The translations under genes were made by a program, and so were the position numbers. From the NCBI GenBank assembly GCA_017936885.1, contig JAGBEO010000007.1, positions 24,388-88,387 of the forward strand: a stretch of DNA of 64,000 bases, written 5' to 3'. Positions 46,532 to 54,773 of the stretch are shown piece after piece (the stretch's first letter is position 1; each line of letters opens with the position of its first letter). This stretch comes from Lachnospiraceae bacterium (GTDB lineage Bacteria > Bacillota > Clostridia > Lachnospirales > Lachnospiraceae). The notes under the pieces were generated by a model. That model searched no databases. It was not told the DNA's origin and saw nothing but the letters and a program-made list of their open reading frames with translations.

Positions 46532-47728
46532 TTGAAAAAAATTATCAGCGTTAGTGTCATTATAGTTCTATTGGAAGTATTTTATATGTATGCTAAGACA
46601 CAGGAAAACTATCATGCCGCATGGGCAGAGATAGAACGTTCCATGGAAATATCGTCGGATAAAGAAGAGATGAGCAGTGAAAAGGAGACCTATCTGCAAG
46701 GCATAACAGAGGAAATCGATTCAGATGCGGAAGAATTGGAACAGATGGAGCAATATTATGGAACCTATCAGATTAAGGAATTTTGGTCGACAGTCTATTA
46801 TGGGCATAGCAGATTTGATGCACTGACCATTCAAGAAGCGGATATGATGCTTGAGCGCATCGTTGAAATCAAAAAGGACAAGCTGGTAACATATGAATCA
46901 CTTCGACGGTTGGGCAAGCGTGATGGCAGAGCCTCTTTTTCCGGTAATTATATGATAGAAGAAATTATAATTGATAATCCTGCATATGAATGGGAGACTC
47001 TTAATTCGGACTCTGAATGGTATGAAAAAGTACCGTATGTAGATTTTACATCTACCTTAAAAAAGTATAGTGAAGAAATTGCCGGTAAGATTAGTATTCA
47101 AGTGGCTACACCATGGGGAAATCAGGAATATTTGGTTATGGAAAATGGCATTATTATGTTTTCGTCATTGAGTGGACAGTATTTTTTCCTGGAAAAGTTG
47201 GAGAAAGAACCTGAGAAAGCCGTGCCGGACAGAAATCTGTCCGAAGCAGATAAGAAAGAACTGTTACAAGAAATTTATGGAACTTATATTGTTACAGAAT
47301 TTTTGCCAACTAAGTTTTATCCTGCACTGGATTCAGGAGGAGATATATTGTTGCCGCAAGGTGAAGCAGACTTGATGATCGGAAAAGAAGTCGTTATTGG
47401 GAAAGATTTCTTTGTAACTTATGATAATTTCAGGCTTCCAAATTCAGAAATCTGTGGTCGCGCGGCAGATGAGTATTTGGTAGAGAAAGTAGAAATTTCA
47501 AATCCTGATTATCAGTTGAAAGCAAAACTTAGGGATAGTATTTTTGGATTGCGGGATGATATGCTGCCGGAAGATATGATACAAGATGAGTATATTGAAA
47601 TAAATGTATTTCCGGGGTTTGCAGCATCGGGCTGTGATGATGTCTTGCCGCAGTTGTATTTATTGGATGATGGAAAAATAATCATGTATGCAATGGGAGA
47701 ATATTTTCTGTTAGAAATATCCATATGA
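46532..47728 (+). CDS. Anchored protein with two GTY domains
   Basis: 398 residues from a TTG at 46532 (AAGGAAGGGA upstream). Hydrophobic anchor (~3-20), acidic linker, then two copies of one domain. Copy one runs from YYGTYQIKEF (~73) through QEADMMLERIVEI. Copy two runs from IYGTYIVTEFLPT (~246) through GEADLMIGKEVVIGKDFFVTYD, each ending in a ...GEYFLLE-type strand. A third copy is in the 38725 protein. The GTY-x-I-x-x-F pattern followed by many beta strands suggests a small barrel such as a lipocalin-like fold; that is inference. Function unknown. Confidence 0.6.
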   Translation: MKKIISVSVIIVLLEVFYMYAKTQENYHAAWAEIERSMEISSDKEEMSSEKETYLQGITEEIDSDAEELEQMEQYYGTYQIKEFWSTVYYGHSRFDALTIQEADMMLERIVEIKKDKLVTYESLRRLGKRDGRASFSGNYMIEEIIIDNPAYEWETLNSDSEWYEKVPYVDFTSTLKKYSEEIAGKISIQVATPWGNQEYLVMENGIIMFSSLSGQYFFLEKLEKEPEKAVPDRNLSEADKKELLQEIYGTYIVTEFLPTKFYPALDSGGDILLPQGEADLMIGKEVVIGKDFFVTYDNFRLPNSEICGRAADEYLVEKVEISNPDYQLKAKLRDSIFGLRDDMLPEDMIQDEYIEINVFPGFAASGCDDVLPQLYLLDDGKIIMYAMGEYFLLEISI

Positions 47729-47864
47729 ATACATACTTGGCGATATCGCTTATACAGTATTAGAAACAGAAGGCAGTACGATTGATGCAGCTTCTGTTGA
47801 TGTTATCAATAATAAGAAAGTTATTAAGAGAACAGATGTGATTCATGCTGAAAGAAAAAAGTAG
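47727..47864 (+). pseudogene. C-terminal gene fragment
   Basis: An open frame without start reads EYILGDIAYTVLETEGSTID, continues AASVDVINNKKVIKRTDVIH and stops at TAG 47862. It begins inside the stop region of the preceding gene and ends at the junction with the Rpn remnant. Probably the tail of a lost gene brought here by rearrangement. No family recognised. Confidence 0.4.
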
Positions 47865-48043
47865 AGAAGGAGATGAATCTTATGTGTAATTTGAGTGATT
47901 TAATTGAAGAACGTGGTATAGAGAAAGCCGAACAAAATGCCGCAGTACAAATGTTAAAAGATGGGATAAAACCGGAGAAAATAATAACATATCTGTCCAC
48001 ACTTACACTTGCAGACATTGAGAAGATTGCAGAGCAATTTTGA
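47864..48043 (+). pseudogene. C-terminal remnant of a second Rpn-family gene
   Basis: 59 codons plus stop, beginning EKEMNLMCNLSDLIEERGIE and ending TYLSTLTLADIEKIAEQF. The first 64 bases (47864-47927) are identical to 43216-43279 in the intact Rpn gene. After that the Glu-Lys-Gly repeats are missing and the rest diverges moderately. The nuclease core is absent, so this copy is dead. Confidence 0.8.
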
Positions 48044-48077
48044 GATGACCGTCAAAGCCAAATTGAAAAAATGTTTT

Positions 48078-48124
48078 AACTGGGACAGTAGCAGAACAAT
48101 TATATGTTTGTTCCTGTCCCAGTT
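48078..48124 (+). other. Strong two-part hairpin
   Basis: AACTGGGACAG (48078-48088) pairs with CTGTCCCAGTT (48114-48124), and inside it GAACAA pairs with TTGTTC. The 3' flank (TGATATTC) is not a T-run. It could be a terminator of the region upstream or a small mobile inverted repeat. It lies ~58 bases before the next gene. Confidence 0.6.
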
Positions 48125-48181
48125 TGATATTCAAATGGTATAACAAAGACAAATAAGTATACAAAACGAAAAGGTGTGGCA

Positions 48182-48949
48182 ATGAAAAGGGTAACGCAGA
48201 AAATCATTCTTATTGTAATTATGATGTTTCAATGTATAGATATACAAAATGTAAAAGTTTATGCAAAACCGCAGGATCAAGAGCGCAATTGTGAGAAAAA
48301 TCAATGGGTTTTTATCAGTCAGGAAATAGTTGAAGCTATGCAAAATATCAATGTGGAAATTTTTACACGAAAATTAGAAGAACTTTTACAGAGCAACTTT
48401 TTAGAAGAATTTCAATTTCAAGAAACAGAAAATGCAATATGTATATATTTGTCTACAGAACATGATCCATTTGATCTGTATGTATTTGCAGTTTATAAAG
48501 AGGAAGTCAACGGAAATATTGTACGCGAGAAAAGTGTTTATGTATCGAGAGAGTCCGGCAATATATATAAGAAGGAAGAGAAAGAGATGATATTGCTGGG
48601 AACAGACGTTATAAAGGGAATAGGGCTGCCGGATGAAAGCAGACAAGTCTGGAACTACGAAGAAGGCTCTATATCTGGAGCAAAGGGAGAAGAAATATTG
48701 GATATGGCAGCCGTTTTTCTAAGAGAAAAAGAAGGCATAACAGGTTTCAAAATTATGTATTATGGCATTTACACATTTTCTGATAGACGCTATCACAATG
48801 TATATTTAGTCGAAGAATCAGATACTAATATACATATACTGCAAAGATACTATATAGATGATCAAAGTTTAAAAATGTATAAAGAACCGGAAGATTGGTA
48901 TGCAGATACAGAGATTCTACTATATTACATAGGAAATTTAGAAAAATAA
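48182..48949 (+). CDS. Secreted protein of unknown function
   Basis: 255 residues from the ATG at 48182 (AAAAGG seven bases upstream). Signal peptide ~1-28 with likely cleavage after VYA. The mature part is acidic, with ICIYLSTEHDPFDLYVFAVYKEE, VYVSRESGNIYKKEEKEM and a final Tyr-rich segment. No family recognised. It is the last gene of the accessory block before tex. Confidence 0.65.
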   Translation: MKRVTQKIILIVIMMFQCIDIQNVKVYAKPQDQERNCEKNQWVFISQEIVEAMQNINVEIFTRKLEELLQSNFLEEFQFQETENAICIYLSTEHDPFDLYVFAVYKEEVNGNIVREKSVYVSRESGNIYKKEEKEMILLGTDVIKGIGLPDESRQVWNYEEGSISGAKGEEILDMAAVFLREKEGITGFKIMYYGIYTFSDRRYHNVYLVEESDTNIHILQRYYIDDQSLKMYKEPEDWYADTEILLYYIGNLEK

Positions 48950-48995
48950 AGTATGCATAAAATGTAATAGATACCGTTCCAACCACTAAATATTC

Positions 48996-49025
48996 TTGGA
49001 CAAGCCGCAGAGAATCCTGTATACT
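48996..49025 (+). promoter_or_regulatory. Promoter for tex
   Basis: TTGGAC (48996-49001), 18-base spacer, TATACT (49020-49025), ~40 bases before the tex ATG. Confidence 0.55.
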
Positions 49026-49064
49026 AAATGGAAAGTCTTATAGTAATACAGTGAGGAGCAAGAC

Positions 49065-51419
49065 ATGGACATTATTCTAAAACTAAAAGAAGAACTGAAA
49101 GTAGAAAAATGGCAGATAGAGGCTGCCGTAAAATTGATTGATGAAGGCAATACCATTCCTTTCATTTCCCGTTACCGTAAGGAAGCCACAGGTTCCTTAA
49201 ACGACGAAGTGCTGCGTAATTTGCACGAGCGCCTTACCTACCTGCGCAATCTGGAGGAGAAAAAGGAACAGGTACTCAAAAGCATAGAAGAACAGGGCAA
49301 GCTGACCGACGAGCTGAAGGAAAAGATCGTAGCGGCAGAAACCATGGTAGTAGTGGAGGATTTATACCGCCCCTACCGTCCGAAACGTAAGACCAGAGCC
49401 AGCGTAGCTAAGGAAAAAGGCTTAGAGGGACTGGCACAGTTTATCCTGGCGCAGGAGACAACAGAACCGATCGAGACAGAAGCAGAGAAATACATCAACG
49501 AAGAAAAAGAAGTGAAGACGGTTGCGGAAGCGCTGCAGGGCGCCAAAGACATTATCGCAGAGATGATATCGGACGAGGCAGACTACCGTATCTATATCCG
49601 TAATATTACCGTGGAAGAAGGCAAGCTGACCAGCATCGCCAAGGACGAAAAAGCAGAGAGCGTTTACGAGATGTACTACCAGTATGAAGAGCCGATCAAA
49701 AAAGTGGCAGGCCACAGAACCCTTGCCCTGAACCGCGGCGAGAATGAGAAATTCCTCGTAGTCAAGATCGAGGCGCCCACAGAGCGCATTTTACAGTATC
49801 TGCGCACCAAAGTGATTAAAAATGACAATAGTGTCACGTCTCCGATTTTAGAGGAAGTCATTGCCGACAGTTATGACAGATTGATCGCCCCCGCCATCGA
49901 GCGAGAGATTCGAAACGACCTGACAGAGAAGGCAGAGGACGGCGCGATCTCCGTATTCGGCAAGAACTTAGAGCAGCTTTTATTACAGCCGCCCATCAAA
50001 GGTAAAGTAGTTCTCGGTTGGGACCCGGCATTCCGTACGGGCTGTAAGCTTGCTGTAGTGGATGAGACCGGAAAAGTATTGGATACGAAGGTGATTTTCC
50101 CCACGGCTCCCCAGAATAAGGTTGAGGAAGCCAAGACAGAACTGAAAAAGCTGATTAAAAAATATAACGTTTCTCTGATTTCCGTAGGTAACGGAACAGC
50201 ATCCAGAGAATCTGAGCAGGTTATCGTGGAATTATTAAAAGAGTTAGACACCCCGGTGCAGTACGTGATCGTCAACGAAGCAGGCGCTTCCGTGTATTCC
50301 GCCAGCAAGCTTGCTACCGAGGAATTCCCGAATTTCGATGTGGGACAGCGAAGCGCGGCATCTATCGCAAGAAGATTGCAGGACCCGTTGGCAGAGCTTG
50401 TTAAGATCGATCCCAAGTCCATCGGCGTGGGGCAGTATCAGCATGATATGAACCAGAAGAAACTAAGTGAAGCCTTAAACGGCGTAGTGGAAGACAGCGT
50501 GAATAAAGTCGGTGTGGATCTGAATACAGCGTCCGCATCCCTTTTGGAATATGTTTCCGGCGTGACCAAAGTCATTGCCAGAAATATCGTGGATTACCGA
50601 GAGGCTAACGGCAGATTTACCAACCGCGCACAGCTTCTGAAAGTAGCGAAGTTAGGCCCCAAAGCCTACGAACAGTGTGCCGGATTCATGCGAATCCCCG
50701 ACGGCGATAATCCGCTGGACGCTACCAGCGTGCACCCGGAATCTTACGAGGCAGCGAAGAAACTTCTTGACAAGATGGGGCTGACCATGGAGGATGTAAA
50801 GGAAGCCCAGAAGAAAGCGGCAGCAGAGAAAGCCGCAGGCAAAAAGGCTCCCGTGAAAGAAAAGAAGAAACCGCAGAAGCAGATCGTCATCCGCAACACT
50901 AATACGGCAATGGGTAAAGCGCTGGCGGCAGCCATGGGCGGCATGACACTGGACGGACAAGATAATGACACTAATGTCACAAAAGGAAAGACTGAGAATA
51001 AGACAGAAGTGACTGTCAGCAGTCTGGAGAAAAAGATCAAAGATAAAAAGAAGCTTGCCGAAGAACTGGGAATCGGTGAGATTACTTTGACAGATATTTT
51101 AAAAGAGCTGGAGAAACCGGCAAGAGATCCCCGTGATGACATGCCCGCACCGATCTTGCGGAGTGACGTGCTGGATATGAAAGACTTAAAGCCCGGCATG
51201 ATTTTAAAAGGGACTGTCCGCAACGTTATCGACTTCGGCGTGTTCGTAGATATCGGCGTACATCAGGATGGCTTGGTACACATTTCACAAATCACGGATC
51301 GATTCATCAAACACCCGCTGGAAGCAGTGAGCGTAGGCGATATTGTGGATGTACAGGTGCTCACGGTGGATGTGCCGAAGAAACGGATCGGACTGACCAT
51401 GAAGATCAAAAAGGAATGA
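49065..51419 (+). CDS. tex: Tex-family RNA-binding transcription accessory protein
   Basis: 784 residues. Helical N-terminal domain (FISRYRKEATGSLNDEVLRNLHERL), YqgF-like RNase H fold (GWDPAFRTGCKLAVVD, ~322-337), helix-hairpin-helix DNA-binding part (LNTASASLLEYVSGV) and a C-terminal S1 RNA-binding domain (GMILKGTVRNVIDFGVFVDIGVHQDGLVHIS). A Lys/Ala-rich insertion (~585-660) makes it longer than the usual ~720. GAGGAG precedes the ATG. The last bases overlap the possible start of the Cys-rich gene downstream. Confidence 0.95.
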   Translation: MDIILKLKEELKVEKWQIEAAVKLIDEGNTIPFISRYRKEATGSLNDEVLRNLHERLTYLRNLEEKKEQVLKSIEEQGKLTDELKEKIVAAETMVVVEDLYRPYRPKRKTRASVAKEKGLEGLAQFILAQETTEPIETEAEKYINEEKEVKTVAEALQGAKDIIAEMISDEADYRIYIRNITVEEGKLTSIAKDEKAESVYEMYYQYEEPIKKVAGHRTLALNRGENEKFLVVKIEAPTERILQYLRTKVIKNDNSVTSPILEEVIADSYDRLIAPAIEREIRNDLTEKAEDGAISVFGKNLEQLLLQPPIKGKVVLGWDPAFRTGCKLAVVDETGKVLDTKVIFPTAPQNKVEEAKTELKKLIKKYNVSLISVGNGTASRESEQVIVELLKELDTPVQYVIVNEAGASVYSASKLATEEFPNFDVGQRSAASIARRLQDPLAELVKIDPKSIGVGQYQHDMNQKKLSEALNGVVEDSVNKVGVDLNTASASLLEYVSGVTKVIARNIVDYREANGRFTNRAQLLKVAKLGPKAYEQCAGFMRIPDGDNPLDATSVHPESYEAAKKLLDKMGLTMEDVKEAQKKAAAEKAAGKKAPVKEKKKPQKQIVIRNTNTAMGKALAAAMGGMTLDGQDNDTNVTKGKTENKTEVTVSSLEKKIKDKKKLAEELGIGEITLTDILKELEKPARDPRDDMPAPILRSDVLDMKDLKPGMILKGTVRNVIDFGVFVDIGVHQDGLVHISQITDRFIKHPLEAVSVGDIVDVQVLTVDVPKKRIGLTMKIKKE

Positions 51420-51427
51420 AGAGTATT

Positions 51428-51721
51428 ATGAAAGAAAATAATGCTCAATATTTCAGTAACAAAAACTGTGCCTACTATCCCTGCCATAAAGTTGAAAATC
51501 AGGAGGATTTTAACTGTCTCTTCTGTTATTGCCCGCTTTATGCCTTAGGAGAGAGATGCGGCGGCAACTTCCGCTATACGGACAGCGGGATCAAAGACTG
51601 TACCAACTGCTTTCTGCCCCATTCCGAGGGCGGTTACGAACATATCATGGCACATATCAAAGACGTGCTGGCGTTAGGCAAGCGCCACCCAAAACAGAAT
51701 AGCCCTAAAAAAGACTTGTAA
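51428..51721 (+). CDS. Cysteine-rich small domain protein
   Basis: 97 residues from the ATG at 51428 (GAAGAG four bases upstream); an ATG at 51416 overlapping the tex stop is also possible. Eight cysteines in a pattern CAYYPC, CLFCYCPLY, CGG, CTNCFLPH give a metal-binding small domain. Such proteins commonly sit beside cobalamin genes, and here a B12 riboswitch and a CbiK-type chelatase gene follow. It may deliver or sense cobalt; the exact role is unknown. Confidence 0.8.
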   Translation: MKENNAQYFSNKNCAYYPCHKVENQEDFNCLFCYCPLYALGERCGGNFRYTDSGIKDCTNCFLPHSEGGYEHIMAHIKDVLALGKRHPKQNSPKKDL

Positions 51722-51858
51722 TAACTGCCACATAATGGTAGTATTGTATACGATTCAGCCGGACAGCTTTTTACGGTGGAATCATAAAATAACAACTTAA
51801 TAAGAAAACAGCCGGTGCCGCTATATCATGCAGTTAAAACCGAATTCACGATCAAATA

Positions 51859-52088
51859 TCTTACAACAGAGGAATAGTGAGGATAGCGGGTAAAAGGGAA
51901 ACAGGTGCAAGTCCTGTACGAACTCGTCACTGTAAGCAGGGAGTATATCATCAGCGTGCCAAGCACAGTCACTGAGAAAATCGGGAAGACGATGATATGT
52001 GATGATCTGTAAGTCAGGAAACCTGCCGGTTGTTGGTACGGGAATGAAGATTCCGGATCACGAGTGCTTGGTTGTGCCGATTGTAAGC
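51859..52088 (+). promoter_or_regulatory. Cobalamin (B12) riboswitch
   Basis: Conserved core GGGAAACAGGTGCAAGTCCTG (by parts, ~51896-51916) then GTCACTGTAAGCAGGGAG, and the B12 box AGTCAGGAAACCTGCCGG (52012-52029). An outer stem can form between CTTACAA (51860-51866) and TTGTAAG (52081-52087). After it, CCCCATG and TGTGGGGTTTC (~52096-52141) can form a terminator-like hairpin. It should switch off the chelatase-lipoprotein genes when adenosylcobalamin is plentiful. Confidence 0.92.
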
Positions 52089-52256
52089 TGATTTCCCCAT
52101 GTCCTTTTTTCGCCGTAATGCGTATGTGATGTGGGGTTTCTTTCTGTATGGCTCTAATGCATATCATGCGAGACTTATCTGGTATTTCATACATCGTGTT
52201 TCAGATTCATTCCTGTGTCGGACACTATCAAAACATTTCAGAATGGAGGAGACATT

Positions 52257-53318
52257 ATGAAAAACAGAAAAATCGCAGCTTTATTGACAGCGGCAGCATT
52301 GACAGCATCTTTGCTTGCAGGCTGTGGAAACGCAGAGACTGAGCAGGCTGCTGCAGAAGTCACAGAGACAGAGGCAACGGCAGAAACAGAAACCGCAGCC
52401 GAAGAGACAGAGACTGCGGTAGAAGAGGAATCGGAAACGGACGCAGAGGAAACAGCAGAAGAGGAAGACGAAGAAAATTACGAGACAGGAGATGCTTCAT
52501 TGGATGATCCCAGAAATGCCGATGAAATCGGCGAAAATGAGCTTATGGTGATAAGCTTTGGTACAAGTTATAATGACAGCAGAAGACTTACGATCGGCGC
52601 CATTGAAGGGGCTATGGAAGAGGCATTCCCGGATTGGTCAGTCAGACGTGGATTCACAAGCCAGATCATCATCGATCATGTAAAGAGTCGTGACGGAGTT
52701 GCCATTGATAATGTAGGAGAAGCCCTTGACCGTGCAGTAGATAACGGTGTAAAAACCCTGGTAGTCCAGCCGACACATCTGATGGACGGTTTAGAGTACA
52801 ATGATGTGGTGGATGAAGTGGCGCAGTATGCCGATGCTTTTGATCAGATCGCTATCGGTAAGCCTTTATTGACATCCGATGAAGATTTTCAGGCTGTGAT
52901 GGAAATTATTACCGCTGAGACAGCAGAGTATGATGACGGCAACACCGCGATCTGCTTTATGGGTCATGGCACGGAGGCGGAGTCCAATCAGGTATATGGT
53001 AAAATGCAGGAGCTTCTTACAGAGTCAGGTTTTGAGAATTATTATGTAGGCACCGTAGAGGCAGAGCCGTCTCTGGATGATGTACTGGCACAGGTGCAGG
53101 AAGGTGAATACACAAGAGTGGTACTGATGCCTTTGATGATCGTAGCAGGTGACCATGCCAACAATGATATGGCAGGCGATGAAGAGGGGTCCTGGAAAAC
53201 TACTTTTGAGGACGCAGGCTATGAGGTAGTAACTGAGGTACGCGGTCTTGGCGAGTTGGAAGGTATTCAGCAGTTGCTGGTACAACATGCACAGGAAGCG
53301 ATCGATAGTTTGCAATAA
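52257..53318 (+). CDS. cbiK: Secreted CbiK-type anaerobic cobaltochelatase lipoprotein
   Basis: 353 residues from the ATG at 52257 (GGAGGAG nine bases upstream). Type II signal peptide, lipobox LLAGC with Cys23, then a ~70-residue Thr/Glu/Ala-rich acidic linker. CbiK domain ~94-350: VISFGTSYNDSRRLTIGAIE, PTHLMDGLEYNDV, and putative metal ligands H237 (FMGHGTE), E268 (GTVEAE) and H300 (VAGDHANND). CbiK inserts Co(II) into sirohydrochlorin in the anaerobic B12 route. The lipid anchor puts this one outside the cytoplasm, where it more likely traffics metal or tetrapyrrole. Under the B12 riboswitch. Confidence 0.9.
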   Translation: MKNRKIAALLTAAALTASLLAGCGNAETEQAAAEVTETEATAETETAAEETETAVEEESETDAEETAEEEDEENYETGDASLDDPRNADEIGENELMVISFGTSYNDSRRLTIGAIEGAMEEAFPDWSVRRGFTSQIIIDHVKSRDGVAIDNVGEALDRAVDNGVKTLVVQPTHLMDGLEYNDVVDEVAQYADAFDQIAIGKPLLTSDEDFQAVMEIITAETAEYDDGNTAICFMGHGTEAESNQVYGKMQELLTESGFENYYVGTVEAEPSLDDVLAQVQEGEYTRVVLMPLMIVAGDHANNDMAGDEEGSWKTTFEDAGYEVVTEVRGLGELEGIQQLLVQHAQEAIDSLQ

Positions 53319-53342
53319 AGCAATCAATAAATTGACAGATAT

Positions 53343-53373
53343 AACAGGCAGATGCAATACGTATCTGCCTGTT
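53343..53373 (+). terminator. Hairpin between cbiK and the next lipoprotein gene
   Basis: AACAGGCAGAT (53343-53353) pairs perfectly with ATCTGCCTGTT (53363-53373). The T-tract is only TT-TG, so termination is probably partial and the next gene may share the transcript. Confidence 0.6.
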
Positions 53374-53440
53374 TGCAGAATCTGGGCAGAACAAAAAAGC
53401 AGAAAATGTTTTGAGTGAATCTTTAGGAATGGAGGAAATT

Positions 53441-54487
53441 ATGAAAAAAAATGGCGGCATTATCATAAGTGCAATGCTTTTAACAGGAATCTTGCTGACA
53501 GCCTGCGGAAACAGCGATGCAGCAAACGGAGACGTCACTACGAATGTGACGGTAGATACCGGAGAGATAAGCACCGGTGAGGTGGATGGAGGAGATATCG
53601 AGGCGGAAACAGGCGCCACGGAAGCAAAAGTGGGTGATACGGATACCGATGTGATAGAAGTGTCAGATTTAAAAAACGCTCCAGGTGATGCAACAAACCA
53701 GGTTGCCGCCGCGGAAGACATGGTAACACCGGAAGAAGTTGTGGAAGAAGGAATGGAGCCGATCTACGGTGATTCCATCAAGAATGGCGTCTATGATGTG
53801 GTTGTGGACTCCAGTTCTTCCATGTTTCAAATAGAATCCTGTCAGTTGACGGTAACGGACGGCAAGATGAGCGCCGTCATGACTATGGGCGGCACAGGCT
53901 ATCTGTATTTGTATATGGGAACCGGAGAGGAAGCGGCAGCCGCAGCAGAAACCGATTACGTTCCGTTTACAGAGAATGAGGAAGGGAAACATACCTTTGA
54001 AGTTCCGGTGGAAGCGCTGGATGCAGGCATTGACTGTGCCGCTTTCAGTAAGAAAAAGGAAATGTGGTATGACCGTATCTTGTGTTTTCGTGCCGATTCC
54101 CTGCCGGTAGATGCAATCGCAGAGGGAGGCATAGAGACAGTAGAAAGCCTTGGGCTTGAAGACGGTGAGTATACCGTGGAGGTTTCTTTGGAAGGCGGTT
54201 CCGGCAAAGCAAGTGTAAGCTCTCCGGCACAGTTAACAGTAGAAAACGGTCAGGCATATGCAGTGATCATCTGGAGCAGCTCCAATTACGATTATATGAA
54301 AGTAGATGATGTACAGTATGATCTGGCTAACGAAGAACTGGGCTTGGAAGGGAACTCGGCTTTTAAGATTCCGGTAAGCGGTTTTGACTGGAAAATAGCG
54401 GTAAAGGCAGATACCACAGCCATGAGCGAGCCGCATGAGATCGATTATACCCTGTATTTTGATTCCGGGACAATTCTTACACAATAG
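53441..54487 (+). CDS. Two-domain surface lipoprotein, tetrapyrrole/metal uptake context
   Basis: 348 residues from the ATG at 53441 (GGAGG six bases upstream). Lipobox LLTAC near residue 22, acidic Thr-rich linker, then two related beta-sandwich domains. The first is ~120-225 (GVYDVVVDSSSSMFQIESCQLTVTDGKMSAVMTMGGTGYLYLYMG); the second is ~235-345 (GEYTVEVSLEGGSGKASVSSPAQLTVENGQAYAVIIWSSSNYDYM). These resemble domains seen beside iron/heme or cobalt uptake genes in Clostridia. Position after the B12 riboswitch and cbiK supports a role in capturing cobamide or metal. Binding is inferred. Confidence 0.7.
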   Translation: MKKNGGIIISAMLLTGILLTACGNSDAANGDVTTNVTVDTGEISTGEVDGGDIEAETGATEAKVGDTDTDVIEVSDLKNAPGDATNQVAAAEDMVTPEEVVEEGMEPIYGDSIKNGVYDVVVDSSSSMFQIESCQLTVTDGKMSAVMTMGGTGYLYLYMGTGEEAAAAAETDYVPFTENEEGKHTFEVPVEALDAGIDCAAFSKKKEMWYDRILCFRADSLPVDAIAEGGIETVESLGLEDGEYTVEVSLEGGSGKASVSSPAQLTVENGQAYAVIIWSSSNYDYMKVDDVQYDLANEELGLEGNSAFKIPVSGFDWKIAVKADTTAMSEPHEIDYTLYFDSGTILTQ

Positions 54488-54681
54488 TGATATGCGGCTT
54501 CGGCTGGAAAATAGAGTTTAAAGAACATAAAACAGCTATGCCACATTTTCACGATATTTACTATACGTTGTATCTGGATCCTGCAATGATTTCGTTAAAA
54601 GGAATGGCTGACGATTGCACAATAATTTGTTATAATGATACAAGTAAAATATTGCAGGAGAATAAGAATCTAATCATATAA
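54487..54681 (+). pseudogene. Duplicated tail of the preceding lipoprotein gene
   Basis: CGFGWKIEFKEHKTAMPHFHDIYYTLYLDPAMI repeats, with changes, the last ~33 residues of the previous protein (SGFDWKIAVKADTTAMSEPHEIDYTLYFDSGTI). It has no start with a ribosome site and continues into unrelated codons until 54681. A leftover of an imperfect tandem duplication. Confidence 0.7.
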
Positions 54682-54773
54682 TTTTGCAAGCGGATACTTG
54701 TAAAGTTCAAGGTGGTGTGGTTTCATACACGGTATCGCTGCAGTATCAACGTTTTGTATGGAGGAATCAGAAA

